A stretch of DNA of 21,608 nucleotides from Dissophora ornata (taxonomy: Eukaryota; Mortierellomycota; Mortierellomycetes; Mortierellales; Mortierellaceae), in the NCBI GenBank assembly GCA_025201705.1, contig MU617148.1:1-21608 (forward strand), written 5' to 3'. How positions within the stretch are numbered: the stretch's first letter is position 1; each line of letters begins with the position of its first letter. Made by a program: the position numbers and the translations under genes. Under the pieces are notes generated by a model, which saw only the letters and a list, made by a program, of their open reading frames with translations, had not been told where the DNA came from and did not search any database. Below, piece after piece: positions 1-9,553 of the stretch.

Positions 1-1397
1 TTTTTTTTTTTTTTTTTTTTTTTTGGGGGGGAGGTAGGTTGTTGCTCTTACATAACCGGCAGTAACGGTCAAAGTAACGCCTGGGCCATGGAAACAAACG
101 AACCATGAATGTGTGTAGGTGCGCGCACACCGCGCATTTTTTTTTTTTGGTCCACAAATGCTCCTTTGTTCCTTCATTCTTCACCCTCTGCCCCAATCGT
201 TCCAATAGCTGGATACTTTGTCCTCCCATCGTTACATCGTTATTCCCTTATTTGACTACGCCAATGAACCCACGCCCCTCCTCCCCCTTCCCCCCGGTAT
301 CTTGTATTAAATGTCGCGATTTGAAATCAAAAATAAAAAAAGATACAACAAAGAGGCTTACCCGTATGTATGAACATTCTGGCTCTCATTCAAAAGACGG
401 GCCCGTTCAGCCTAACAAAATCGCACCATTGCGCAGAAACAATAAAAAAATCAAAGCGGGAGAAAGAAAAAAGAGAATGAGATACACATGTATTAGTCGT
501 TGCTCTTTTGCATCCATATATGGCCGGTCAAGTACACACAGACTGTGTAGAAAAAGATCAAAGACCGCAAAAATAAAATAAAATAAGAAAAAGAGAAACA
601 TTTATCGTCGGGGTTTGTGGTTGTAGAACGGAGGGGGTGCGAAAACGGCAATGTGTGCACGTATCGAGAGAGCGACCAGGGAGGCCCAAGATAGTCTCCC
701 GATCACCGTGCCTGGCCCGTGTATCCAGGACAGGGGAAAGGGTGGGAGGGGGGTGCATTAGTCTTCGTTGTAGCTTCTGAGCACTCCTTCCCTCCCCCCC
801 TCCACGGATAAGAAGCACAATTGATCAAGATCAAAATCGATGCACCTATTCCCCCCCACGTTTTCTTTCCTTCTCGAGACAGGTCAGAAAATCCTGTCCA
901 AGGTTCTTCCCGTCCGCTCCTCTTAGTTTACCAGCCAGCAAAGCTGCAATCGTTTCGCTCTCCGATTAAAAGGGGAAAAGGAGGCCAACAGAAGCGAAAG
1001 AGAGAGAGGGGACATGGAGGTGGCGGGCGGGTCATGGAGTAGGAACTCTATCATGTTCCCCGGATGTGTACTGATGTGCACACGACACAGCTTGCCCTGC
1101 GGATCGGGTGTAGGGGGCAACAACGAAGAGTCATGCATACAGTAGACCAGCTGGGCGGAGCAGCAACAACAAAATCCGCCTATGACTATGCAGCACCACC
1201 ATGACTCGTTCGGTTGGCGGGGGGGGGAGAACAAAAGCTGTCTATGCGATCGAGAACCGGTCAAAGCACCCAGGATGTGAGCAGGATGTGGATGAGGGAG
1301 GGTCCTTGTGATGGAGGTTGCCATGTGGGGAGTGACATGACTAAAGCATATGCAATGCAAGGACCACTGATGGCTAGCTCTTTTTTTTCTGCATGGT

Positions 1398-1446
1398 TTG
1401 TTGTTGTTGTTGCATGGTAGTGTTATTGTTGTTGTTGTTGTTGTTT
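1398..1446. repeat. TTG trinucleotide microsatellite
   Basis: The plus strand shows runs of TTG, interrupted once by GCATGGTAGTG, then TTA and TTG again. It is a simple sequence repeat with no coding support around it. Confidence 0.85.
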
Positions 1447-1539
1447 ACCTCGTCGTGATCAGTGTGTTTGCTTCCACAGCAGCCCATGGTCAGGTGTGTA
1501 GGTAGATGTGAATGGGAAGGTGATCAGGTGCGAGAGGGA

Positions 1540-1720
1540 ATGACGAGATGCGAGAGAGAGGTTATGGCGGATGGAGCGAGACAAGCGCGTGGACGGAGGG
1601 ACAGAGACAGAGAGGGAAGGAAGGATGGGAAGGGAAGGGATGGGATGGAAGAGAAGGAGGAATGAAACGAAACGAAGTGAAGGGAAGTGAAATGAAGTAA
1701 CGTGAAGTGAAGTGAAAGAG
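1540..1720. repeat. Purine-rich tract with degenerate GAARTR-type units
   Basis: The plus strand is almost entirely A and G. The last part (about 1660-1715) is a chain of five- to six-base units such as GAAAC, GAAGT and GAAGG. The apparent Ser/Phe/Pro-rich minus-strand reading frames across it are a by-product of this composition. Confidence 0.75.
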
Positions 1721-2444
1721 GTGCAAAAGATGGCAATTTTTGGTTTTGTATGTAGACAAGTAGACATGTAGACACACGTCTGCAGTGCACCTTTTGTTTG
1801 TCCTCGCCTGCCCAAACCCATGCACCCATGGGCGCACAGTCGTCTCATGTGCAATTGCACCGCTGTGCTGTTTGCAGCCCCGCTCTCGCTGTCACGCCGC
1901 GACAAGACACACCACCACCACAGCGGAGAACAGAACCTCTGCCCCCCATCCATCGCCACACACGACACAAGAACGCGCCTCGACATGAGCACAATGCGCG
2001 ACATTTTTTACTTGCTCTACTTCAGCACGCGGGCAACGGCGACATACTAAAACCCCATCTCTCACTCCCTTGCCACTGCTTTTGCTCCAGAGCGAGCATA
2101 ACCAGCGGGTCGCGCACATGAAGCTTTCAATCCATGCATGCTTTGTTGTCTTGCCAACAAAAACAATATATATATGCAAATGGGCGACTCTTTTGCATTT
2201 CAATCCCATCCCTTCGGCACACTGTTGCTGTGTTTGCCCAGTCAAAAGCTTCCTTCCCCATCGCTCGTTGCTTCTCTGGCTGCACATGCGTGCTTCTCTG
2301 GTTGCACAGCAAAAGGGCCAATGCGGCTGTCAGTGCTCGCCCTCTTGCGCCCCCCTGCGCGCTTTACATTTTGAATGCCAGAGAGACCACTCCGCATACA
2401 TGTTTGTGCACATGTCCAGGACACGGTCCCGCTTGAATTTTTTT

Positions 2445-2450
2445 TTTATT
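2445..2450 (-). terminator. Poly(A) signal AATAAA of the GNAT gene
   Basis: TTTATT on the plus strand is AATAAA on the minus strand, about 30 nt beyond the GNAT stop codon at 2482-2484. It lies just before a T/A-rich stretch. Position and sequence fit a cleavage/polyadenylation signal. Confidence 0.55.
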
Positions 2451-2481
2451 GTATTTCGCATTCCACAGGGGACCCACACGA

Positions 2482-3264
2482 CTAGACTACTTTGGGGTCC
2501 CTGATCATCCACCTCCAAATATACATCCCCCACTCCTCCTCCCTCTCCACTCCATCCTCACCCTTCACCTTCCTTTGGATACCCTGCGCATAGTCATCCA
2601 ACCTCAACTCCTGTCGTCCCACCTCCACAAATCCCGCCTTTGCATACGCGCGCCATCCATCCATCGACGAACTCACAAAGCAAAACACCCCTTCTTGGTC
2701 GGCCTTGTCCGTGCCCCACTTCAACAGCGCTGACCCAATGCCCTGGCCTTGATAACCTGGTGCAACGGTCAAGCCATAGACGTAACGGCACTTTGTACCC
2801 TGGGGCATAAGGTGGTCCACGTAGTGCGTCATCGCGTTATTCGTGCTTTCTTCAAGTTCCTTGATTGTGAGAGGAGAAGAGGGGGATGGCGCTTGAACAG
2901 GTGCAGGGGGTGGGGGGAAAGTCATTGTCGATGTGATGGTTGTGGTCGCAACAGCAGCAGCAGTAGCAGTCGTGTCGGCATCCTCTTCATAGCCTCTCCT
3001 TGCCCAGATGATGCTGCCAATAACCTCTCCTGTGCCGTCAACACCTTTACGAGCAACAGTGATGTCCACTCTTGGGTGGTTAAAGAGATCCACCAGTCCT
3101 TCCCTGGACCCCTCGCGATGAAAGTTGTCGCCTTTCCAGACGGCTTTCAGGAGCGTGTGCGAGTCTGTGAGGAAAGCATCTCCCGAGATCTCGCCCATGG
3201 CATCAAAGTCGGCTGGGGTGGCCGGAAAGAGCTTGAAGGGTGTTTTGGTAGTCGTGGTGGTCAT
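2482..3264 (-). CDS. GNAT family N-acetyltransferase
   Basis: This is a 260-residue single-exon protein. The family transfers an acetyl group from acetyl-CoA to an amine; the substrate cannot be read from this sequence. The N-terminal half (about residues 10-90) has the usual 'RPATPADF...I...AF' style opening of GNAT proteins. Motif A is clear at residues 161-184 (YVYGLTVAPGYQGQGIGSAL), with the Q/RxxGxG/A pyrophosphate-binding loop as Q172-G173-Q174-G175-I176-G177. Motif B follows as GWRAYAKAGF near 203-212. Between the two halves, residues about 92-132 form a Thr/Ala- and Pro-rich insertion partly encoded by a GCA/GCT-type repeat, probably a disordered loop. The start at 3264 is the first ATG after a TATAAAG motif and a pyrimidine-rich leader. 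The gene is divergent from eL34. A bacterial-type RimI/MPR-like function is possible but not shown. Confidence 0.87.
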   Translation of the reverse strand: MTTTTTKTPFKLFPATPADFDAMGEISGDAFLTDSHTLLKAVWKGDNFHREGSREGLVDLFNHPRVDITVARKGVDGTGEVIGSIIWARRGYEEDADTTATAAAVATTTITSTMTFPPPPAPVQAPSPSSPLTIKELEESTNNAMTHYVDHLMPQGTKCRYVYGLTVAPGYQGQGIGSALLKWGTDKADQEGVFCFVSSSMDGWRAYAKAGFVEVGRQELRLDDYAQGIQRKVKGEDGVEREEEWGMYIWRWMIRDPKVV

Positions 3265-3331
3265 CTTGGCAAGAAGCAGCAGGTGCGGAGAGAGAGTGTC
3301 GATCGAAGGCTATTCCCGGGAAGAAGGGGTA

Positions 3332-3338
3332 CTTTATA
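3332..3338 (-). promoter_or_regulatory. TATA box of the GNAT gene
   Basis: TATAAAG on the minus strand lies 74 nt upstream of the GNAT ATG, followed by a CT-rich leader. This is the same layout seen at the main fumarase start. Confidence 0.5.
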
Positions 3339-3959
3339 CGAGGAAAGAGAGCTCTCCGCAGTATCAAGCTTTGCTCAAACATCACGGTTTGGAGACGTTG
3401 GAGCTGCTTTTGAGCAACCAAAAGGCAAACGGATGGAGAGAGAGGTGAAAACACAGACGCGCGGGTTCTCGTTAAGGGCTGGGACAGATGCATACCCTTA
3501 AGCGGGAGCAGCCACGTGCAGTGGTAGTCTATTTGAGCAAAGACATCCACAGCCAGTGTTGGATCTTCCTCTATCCCAAAGTAATTTTTACAGGTGCGCA
3601 AGAGGGAATTTGCAGTCCGTCGTAGAAGCGCACAGGCGGATGGGGGGGGGGATCAGGACCGTTGTCATCGATCACATCGACCTAAACATCCATCCATGCA
3701 TCGCACCAACACCGCCATCGATGCTGCCACGGGAACCAGTATCCCTCATGCCGGACTATCCACCCTCGTTCAGGACTACCCAAAAAAACACAAGGGACCC
3801 GACATTGCATGGATCAACCATCATCTTTTAGATCCCGCATAGCATGCAGGAACTCTTGCCATTTTACTGCCTCCACTCTCATTCATTGTCTGCACCAGAC
3901 TCGACAAAAACGATGCCTGCATGGACCGACACATCACATACCACCCAAGTGATCGGGAA

Positions 3960-3967
3960 TATATATA
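3960..3967 (+). promoter_or_regulatory. TATA-like element upstream of eL34
   Basis: TATATATA lies about 130 nt upstream of the eL34 ATG and is followed by two T-rich pyrimidine tracts (around 3997-4015 and 4041-4062), as expected for a highly transcribed fungal ribosomal protein gene. The assignment rests on position only. Confidence 0.4.
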
Positions 3968-4090
3968 CATATGACAATATATGACAAGAGCAGCGTTTTT
4001 TCTTTTTACAGTGTCGCTAATTGCAGGAAACACCCCCCTCTCCATTCGTTTCTCTTTTTTTTATGGTTGCGACAAACCCCCCACTAGAAG

Positions 4091-5085
4091 ATGGCTCAGC
4101 GTCTCACTTACCGCCGCCGTTTGTCGTACAACACCAAGTCCAACAGGACTCGCGTCGTCAAGACCCCCGGTGGTCGCTTGACTTGGCTCTATGAGAAGAA
4201 GCCCGGTACCGCCCCCAAGTGCGGTGACTGTGGTGTCGCTCTTCCCGGTGTAAGTTTTGGCTGAAATAGAGGCGGAATAGAGAAAACTAGGCGGAACCTT
4301 GTACAGGATCTGGGGGGAGGGAGGGGTTTTGTGTGTGTGTGTGTGCACAGTTACAGGACGAGTAGCACTTGTGCAAGTTCACGGAGGACATGTGTACGAT
4401 GTACAGGAGAGATGCGTTCGACAGAGCAGCCACTTTTTTTCCCCAGATTCAGCAAGGACTCGTCCTGAGAGAGATACGCCGACATCAATCTTCAACCTGC
4501 ACAGCACTGTAGTTAATTCGTTATGTGGTCTCTCTATAACCGAGCTATGAGAGCTATGTCATCGGATGCTACCTTTGCCACAACGTGCTGTCCGACACCT
4601 TTGCAGAAACGAAAAGAAACCAGTGGAACAGCCAAAACAGTAGGATGGAGTTATGTGCATCTCTGCCTATCGCCACTCTGAACGTTAAAGATGTGCGGGA
4701 GCAATTGCATCCGAAGCAAATTGAGACGGGAACAAACAGGCATGGGCCGTTCAGGAAACAAGGGGGGCGTGGTTTTTTTTAGCACAGCAGGAATATGCAG
4801 ATATCAGGATAAGAATGAATAGTTTAAATGATCAAGGCCAGTCGTACTGACAACAAGATCAAAAAATTACGTGTGCCCTCTTAGGTCCCCGCTCTCCGCC
4901 CCACCGAGTACGCTCGCATCTCCCGCCGCCAAAAGACCGTCAACCGTGCTTATGGTGGATCCCGTTGCGCCAACTGCGTCCGTGACAGAATCGTCCGCGC
5001 TTTCTTGATCGAGGAGCAGAAGATTGTCAAGAAGGTCATCAAGGCCCAGGCCAAGAGCGCCAAGCCCGTCAAGGCGTCCAAGTAA
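4091..5085 (+). CDS. RPL34: 60S ribosomal protein eL34
   Basis: Exons are 4091-4249 and 4885-5085, giving 119 residues, the normal length for eL34. The protein is a structural part of the large cytosolic ribosomal subunit. It opens with [18 protein letters not shown] and continues with the conserved VVKTPGG segment. The zinc-binding cysteine pairs are present: C44/C47 in KCGDCG and C81/C84 in CANC, followed by [17 protein letters not shown], which is diagnostic. The C-terminus is Lys/Ala-rich, as in other eukaryotes. The 635-nt phase-0 intron has donor GTAAGT at 4250, a branch-like TACTGAC with its A at 4850, and acceptor TTAG ending at 4884. The start is fixed by homology. An out-of-frame ATG at 4063 precedes it, so transcription probably starts very close to the true ATG or a leader intron removes it. 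Confidence 0.97.
4250..4884 (+). other. Long intron of eL34
   Basis: This 635-nt intron is the longest in the window; most others are 84-150 nt. Ribosomal protein introns often carry snoRNAs, but I found no box C (RUGAUGA) paired at proper spacing with box D (CUGA), and no convincing H/ACA fold. It does contain short structured pieces: an 8-nt inverted repeat (AGGACGAG near 4355, CTCGTCCT near 4459) and a hairpin near 4704-4725 with stem CAATTGC/GCAAATTG. Confidence 0.8.
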
Positions 5086-5596
5086 AAAAAGAGGACCACA
5101 CATAAAGCCCTTTTTTTTTCTTTATAAACGCGAAAAGCACACCCAACCACAATAAACTGTTTGTCTGTCTTCTGTTTCTGCTGAGGAAATGCAAGTGTAG
5201 ATCGAGGTGTGCGTTGCAGGGCAATGGTGGCAGAGAGAGCGAGAAGGAGAGACAGAGAGAGACAGAGAGAGGGAGATAGATACTCCGGGCCCCTGGTGCA
5301 AACGATGGCACGGTGCAGGCATATGTATCTCCGGTGCGCATGGACATTCTTGTGGAGGGAAATAGAGGCCGCACTAATCTCTTGCATCTCTCTCTACCCT
5401 CCCTGGGAGCACAGAGTGGCTGCGATCTCCCCTCTTGCTCACTGAGTCTCTTTATCCGCTTACTGCATCGGACGATTCGGATTGATTCACCATCCATCCA
5501 TCCCCTGTCCTCCTCCCACGCTCCTTCCTCTCTCTCTCTCGCTCTCTCCCTACCTCCCTCACTCCCACACATACCCCACCCTCTCGCACCGCTCCA
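5086..5596. other. Intergenic region between eL34 and the permease
   Basis: The left part holds the eL34 3' end. The middle has a GA-rich repeat (about 5231-5278). The last 90 nt before the permease ATG are almost pure pyrimidine, with a CTCTCT run around 5530-5548, and probably form the permease core promoter and leader. No gene is seen. Confidence 0.6.
5151..5156 (+). terminator. Poly(A) signal AATAAA of eL34
   Basis: AATAAA lies 66 nt after the eL34 stop, downstream of a T-rich run. It is a good candidate for the cleavage signal. Confidence 0.6.
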
Positions 5597-8096
5597 ATGT
5601 CGTCCATCGACATCGACAAGGGCGATCCCTTCAATAGAGACGACTCACTCGAGCTCGACCATCTGGACCAAACAAGGGCCCATCGCTACCAGATAGATCC
5701 CCTCTCAGACTCTGATGGCGACGACGACGACCTTGACAATGTGGACGAGCATTACACTCTCACCGGCGGCAAAGAGTCATTACTCAAACATCATCTCCAA
5801 CCACATCATCCTGCCTCCTCCGCCTTACCATCCCACGACAACGACTCTGACACCGTCGACGTCAATATCATCCCCCTTTCCACCTCAGAAGCCATTGACC
5901 GCGAACGTGGGGATCTACAAAAGAATGTCACCTTTAGCAATGGTCTCACTCTTGTCGTCGGTGTCATCATCGGCTCTGGTATCTTTGCCTCTCCAGGACC
6001 TGTCCTCGCTTACTCAAAATCCGTCGGTGTTTCGTTGATCATCTGGTTCGTTTCTGGTCTGTTGGCCTTTGCAGGATCGCTTTGTTATGCAGAGTTGGGG
6101 AGTGCTATGCCGAGCTCGGGAGGTGGTGAGCATGCCTATTTGAATCATGCCTTTGGTAGTCTACCAGCGTTTCTGTTCAGTTGGACATCGATAGCGCTGT
6201 TGAAGGTAATAAATCTTTCAAGGAGTGTCTCAATGATCAAGAACAATGAGAGCAAATGGAAAACTGATCTCTCTTTCTCCCCCTGCGTTTCTATTCTTTG
6301 TCAACTCTGTTCTAGCCGGCAGGAAATGCCATTATCTGTGTAAGGTTGCTTGCCCTTTGACTCTTGCTGGAAAAGATTCAGGATTATTGGAAGACATGTT
6401 CCTGGCAAACATCAATTGGATCAGGACAATAATAGCACTCTAATACTGGGAAGGAGGGGGAAAAGCCCACATCAGGAAATCATAGGTTTTGTGGTGGTTC
6501 AGCAAGAACAGCCTTTGGGTTCAACGGGACAGCCTGGCTAGACGATCGGGCACACATTTGGAAGCGCATACTTTATTGGGATAGAAACAATTGGATGGAC
6601 TAGTTCGCTCATTTTGCAGGAGAAAAAGAAAAAAAAAAAAAAGACATGACTCCGCGGATTTTACTTTGCGAAAACTCATCACTCACAATTGCGTTCCCTT
6701 GTATAAAAAAAAAATAGGTCGTGTTTGCAGAATACGTCGTCAATATCATTGCTCAATCCACATGGGACCCCACACAACCAATGCGTCATTGGTCAAACAA
6801 GCTGATCGGTATCGCATGTGTACTCATCCTCTCTGGACTCAACTCGATCAGCGTCTCTATGGGCACAAGGATCCAGGATGTGTTTACATTCATCAAGGTT
6901 GTGACGCTGCTTGTCATTGGGATCACAGGCGTGGTTGTTCTTGCTCAAAAATCATTATCGAGCCATAACTTTGATCATGCCTTTGAAGGTGAAAGTCAAC
7001 CGAGTCTGGGGGATATTGCCTTGGGACTTTATTCGGGACTATGGGCCTATGATGGCTGGAACAACCTCAATTACGTTTCAAGCGAGATGAAGAACCCGAC
7101 AAAGGATCTGCCCAGAGTCATCTTTGCTGGTGTGCCGATCGTCATTATTTTTTACCTGTTGGCCAATACGGCCTACTATGCAGTCCTACCACAAGAAACA
7201 GTTATGAGTACCAACACTGTCGCCATTGTAAGTTGTTCAAACATAACTCAGATCTCTGCAACATATCCAAGGAGAGCTGGGCGGGGGGGAAAGGATGTAC
7301 ACGGACAAACTAATGATTTTTGCAACCACCCCCCTTTCCATAGGACTTTGGCAAACAAATGTTTGGAAACACAGGAGGAGTACTGTTTGCGATTTGCGTC
7401 GCTTGTAGTTGTTTCGGTGCAGCCAATGGGTCCATCTTTACAGGTGCCCGTGTGATCTACGCTTCAGCACGGGAAGGTTACCTCCCAAAGATGTTTGGTC
7501 AAGTCAATGAGAAACGGAGGACACCTGTGGCCGCTCTGGGTCTTCAGGCAGTGATGACAACCATCATGATTCTGGGTGGAACGTTTTCGACCCTCGTCAA
7601 TTTCTATTCCGTGGCGGCATGGCTCTTGTAAGTTAGTGGCACTCTCTCTCTCTCTCTATTCTGATCAGGGTGCAACAAAAGGGATCGAGTCAAGCTAACG
7701 CTAGTTTTCGTTATTCTGTACTTATCCCCTCTCTCTCTCTCTCTCTCTCTTTTTTTTTTCTTTTTTTGTGCGTTTAGCTATCTGGCCAGTATCCAAGGTC
7801 TATTGTACCTTCGATACCATGAACCCAACCTAAAGCGACCATTCAGGGTATGGACAATTGTCCCTATCTTGTTTACATTCCTAGGACTTTTCTTATTCCT
7901 GATGCCATTTGTAAAGGCACCCCTCGAGTCATTTCTTTCAATGGTGATTGTCCTTGCAGGATTACCTCTTTGGATCGTCAAGGAGTTGGTCTCGGGTAAT
8001 AAGGGTACACGGTGGCGGGACTTGAAGAATAAGGTCTTGCATTTTCTGGGGTTTCAACCGTTGGGTGGAAGGCATGAGCGTCTTTCTGTACGATGA
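5597..8096 (+). CDS. L-type amino-acid permease (LAT/SLC7-like, APC superfamily)
   Basis: Five exons, 5597-6205, 6316-6339, 6718-7227, 7344-7627 and 7778-8096, encode 581 residues. The protein is an integral membrane amino-acid transporter; the substrate is not certain (the family includes fungal methionine permeases and animal LAT/xCT light chains). Residues 1-110 are a hydrophilic, Asp/His-rich cytosolic tail. TM1 carries the backbone-binding GSGIF motif (residues 126-130) within VGVIIGSGIFASPGPVL. The family signature around TM6 and after is plain: LWAYDGWNNLNYVSSEMKNP at residues 319-338. Later segments include GANGS-like AANGSIFTGARVIYASAREG and a final pair of helices ending near residue 560. 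About twelve hydrophobic segments are expected. Introns are 110, 378, 116 and 150 nt with canonical GT/AG ends. Exon 2 is a 24-nt microexon encoding PAGNAIIC, which restores the conserved family motif at TM3. The gene is tandem to eL34 and the start has good context. Confidence 0.93.
6316..6339 (+). other. 24-nt microexon of the permease
   Basis: The segment is preceded by a pyrimidine-rich tract and TCTAG and followed by GTAAGG. It is exactly eight codons, phase 0 on both sides, encoding PAGNAIIC. Joined to the flanking exons it gives SWTSIALLK-PAGNAIIC-VVFAEYV, matching the usual LAT family pattern (K-P-x-x-N-A-I-I). Without it the conserved segment would be missing while the frame stays open. 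Confidence 0.88.
7645..7750. repeat. (CT)n tracts in permease intron 4
   Basis: Two CT dinucleotide runs (about 7645-7658 and 7730-7750) flank the middle of the 150-nt intron. The second one, with the T run that follows, forms the polypyrimidine tract before the acceptor at 7777. Confidence 0.85.
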
Positions 8097-8098
8097 AA

Positions 8099-8140
8099 GA
8101 AAGAGAGAGATGAGAGAAGAGAGAGAGAGAGAGAGAGATG
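8099..8140. repeat. GA microsatellite in permease 3' UTR
   Basis: A run of GA units begins directly after the permease stop codon, interrupted by GATGAG. Confidence 0.85.
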
Positions 8141-8181
8141 AGGGGGAGTTCTATAGATGATAAAATAACATATTAAAAAAA

Positions 8182-8187
8182 AATAAA
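8182..8187 (+). terminator. Poly(A) signal AATAAA of the permease
   Basis: AATAAA is found 86 nt beyond the permease stop in an A-rich tract, just before a threefold 12-nt repeat. It is a plausible cleavage signal. Confidence 0.5.
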
Positions 8188-8192
8188 CAAAA

Positions 8193-8228
8193 CAGTATTA
8201 AAAACAGTATTAAAAACAATATTAAAAA
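8193..8228. repeat. 12-nt tandem repeat, three copies
   Basis: The unit CAGTATTAAAAA occurs at 8193-8204 and 8205-8216, and a one-base variant CAATATTAAAAA at 8217-8228. It sits right at the expected 3' end of the permease transcript. Confidence 0.9.
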
Positions 8229-9404
8229 ATAAAAAAAATGCATAGGACGACATATAGCAGACGCGTTTATTACACATTTTACAGTATGGGGCTGCCAATC
8301 TATTTAATGAAAGCACTAGTTGGTTCAGGTCTTGTTTCTTTTTGTGCAATTGAATACATGCAAAGGTGCTTGAGAAGGAGTGCTCTGGGATGGGGCGTGG
8401 TGGTCAAATGAAAGCGGATGAATCTTTTCAAGCACAAAAAGAATACGGACCGCTCAGCGCTTGTATATGCCGAAAAAAAGAGTGAGCATTAGCAAGACGC
8501 GTCATCCCGCCTAGCCTAGCGCGTGTTCAGGTACCCTCTTCATTATTTGGGCGTTCGTGCCGTGCCGTGCTCTGTTTGGCCAAAGGAGTGCCCTCTCCCC
8601 CTTCCCCTAGACCCTTATCTGAGCCGACCGGATGAATTTTACAGTCGGCAGGATCCCCCCCCCCGTTTACGGCTGTGCAGTTTGTTTTTGTTCATTCAAT
8701 GAATGGCGTGATGTTATTACGTTTGTGTTGAATTGTAGTTTGTGTCGGAAATAATTATGGCATTTCTTTCACGCCGGCGCCAGCGCCCATGCACATGTAC
8801 ATGTATACAGACCGGATGTACTTTTTGCGCATGTTCGTTTGGGGTGGGGGGAATGCGCGTGAAACAAGATGGAATGAAGATTTCGGCGCTAGACTTATAA
8901 ACTTGTACGCCCCCTCCCCTCCCCTCCACAGGCACTACTGCTCCCTTCAAAGGGGCTCACCCAACCATACCTTCGGACGCTTTTTCTGCCTGTTATTTTC
9001 GCTTACTCCAAGATATGTCGAGATATTTTAACCGCTCTCACATGTGCTAATCGTATATTTCGTACTACTCCAGTAATGCGCCCTCGGCGGAAAAGGGTTC
9101 CAGTTTTTTTTTTTTTACAAAATAATATGCAAAATAATATTCTTCTCCGCACTGGACCTCTACAATAAAATATTGGCTCTCAACTAGTTTTATTTTATTC
9201 ATCTTTTGGGTGGAGGGGAGGGAACCAACAAGAAAAAAACCTTGAGTGAGCATTATTATTCAGGCACACACACACAAGAGTCTTGTCAAGCGCACCTGCG
9301 CACCTGTCAACAGCCCTGCGGGCTCCGTTCGGTACAGTCGGTCCTTGTGTTTTTTTTTGTTTCTCCCCCCCCCCTCTTCCTCAAAAGTTTGTCCGGGCCA
9401 CCAG
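8229..9404. other. Intergenic region between permease and GPI-type gene
   Basis: No gene is supportable. Open frames are short and lack coding character. The region contains C and T homopolymers (8656-8664, 9104-9116, 9365-9374) and AT-rich stretches around 9115-9200. It presumably includes the upstream control region of the gene starting at 9554. Confidence 0.55.
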
Positions 9405-9410
9405 TTTATA
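9405..9410 (+). promoter_or_regulatory. Weak TATA-like motif of the GPI-type gene
   Basis: TTTATA lies about 146 nt upstream of the ATG and is followed by a long CT-rich leader (about 9411-9520). This layout resembles the other genes here. Confidence 0.35.
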
Positions 9411-9553
9411 GTCTTCGTCTTCTGGTGTCTTCCTTTCTCCTCTTCTTCTCCACACTTCACTGTCCAACTCCTCCTTCTTTCTCCCCAACGTTCTCTCACC
9501 CTCTCCCTCCACACCGCTCCAACGAAGCAAAAACAACAACCACTACAGCCAAA

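Larger units (their letters stand above)
1..2444. other. Intergenic / unassigned left flank
   Basis: I see no supportable gene here. Open frames on both strands are short and low in complexity, and none shows a domain, splice-linked continuation or coding-like composition. The stretch opens with a T run (1-24), carries imperfect TTG/TTA trinucleotide repeats around 1398-1446, and has a strongly purine-rich plus strand from about 1540 to 1720. It probably holds the 3' flank of the GNAT gene and regulatory DNA of a gene to the left of the window. Confidence 0.6.
3265..4090. other. Divergent intergenic region between GNAT and eL34
   Basis: About 826 bp separate two divergent starts, so it should carry both promoters. 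It contains the GNAT TATA motif and an AT-rich TATATATA near eL34. A coding-looking but unrecognised open frame at 3594-3842 on the plus strand is treated as a separate observation. Nothing else could be assigned. Confidence 0.6.

Noticed and set aside
105..581. 158-residue plus-strand open frame near the left edge
   Set aside because: Composition is random-looking, with no domain and no coding bias; it crosses T and A homopolymers.
1459..2004. 181-residue minus-strand Ser/Phe/His-rich open frame
   Set aside because: Its open state comes from the purine tract on the plus strand; several overlapping frames are open in the same place.
4250..4884. snoRNA in the eL34 intron
   Set aside because: Only partial box matches (ATGATCA, CTGA) at wrong spacing; the CTGAC near 4847 is better explained as the branch site.
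9206..9553. In-frame upstream extension of the GPI-type gene
   Set aside because: It runs through homopolymers and a CT-rich leader with no protein-like composition, and would bury the clear signal peptide that starts at 9554.
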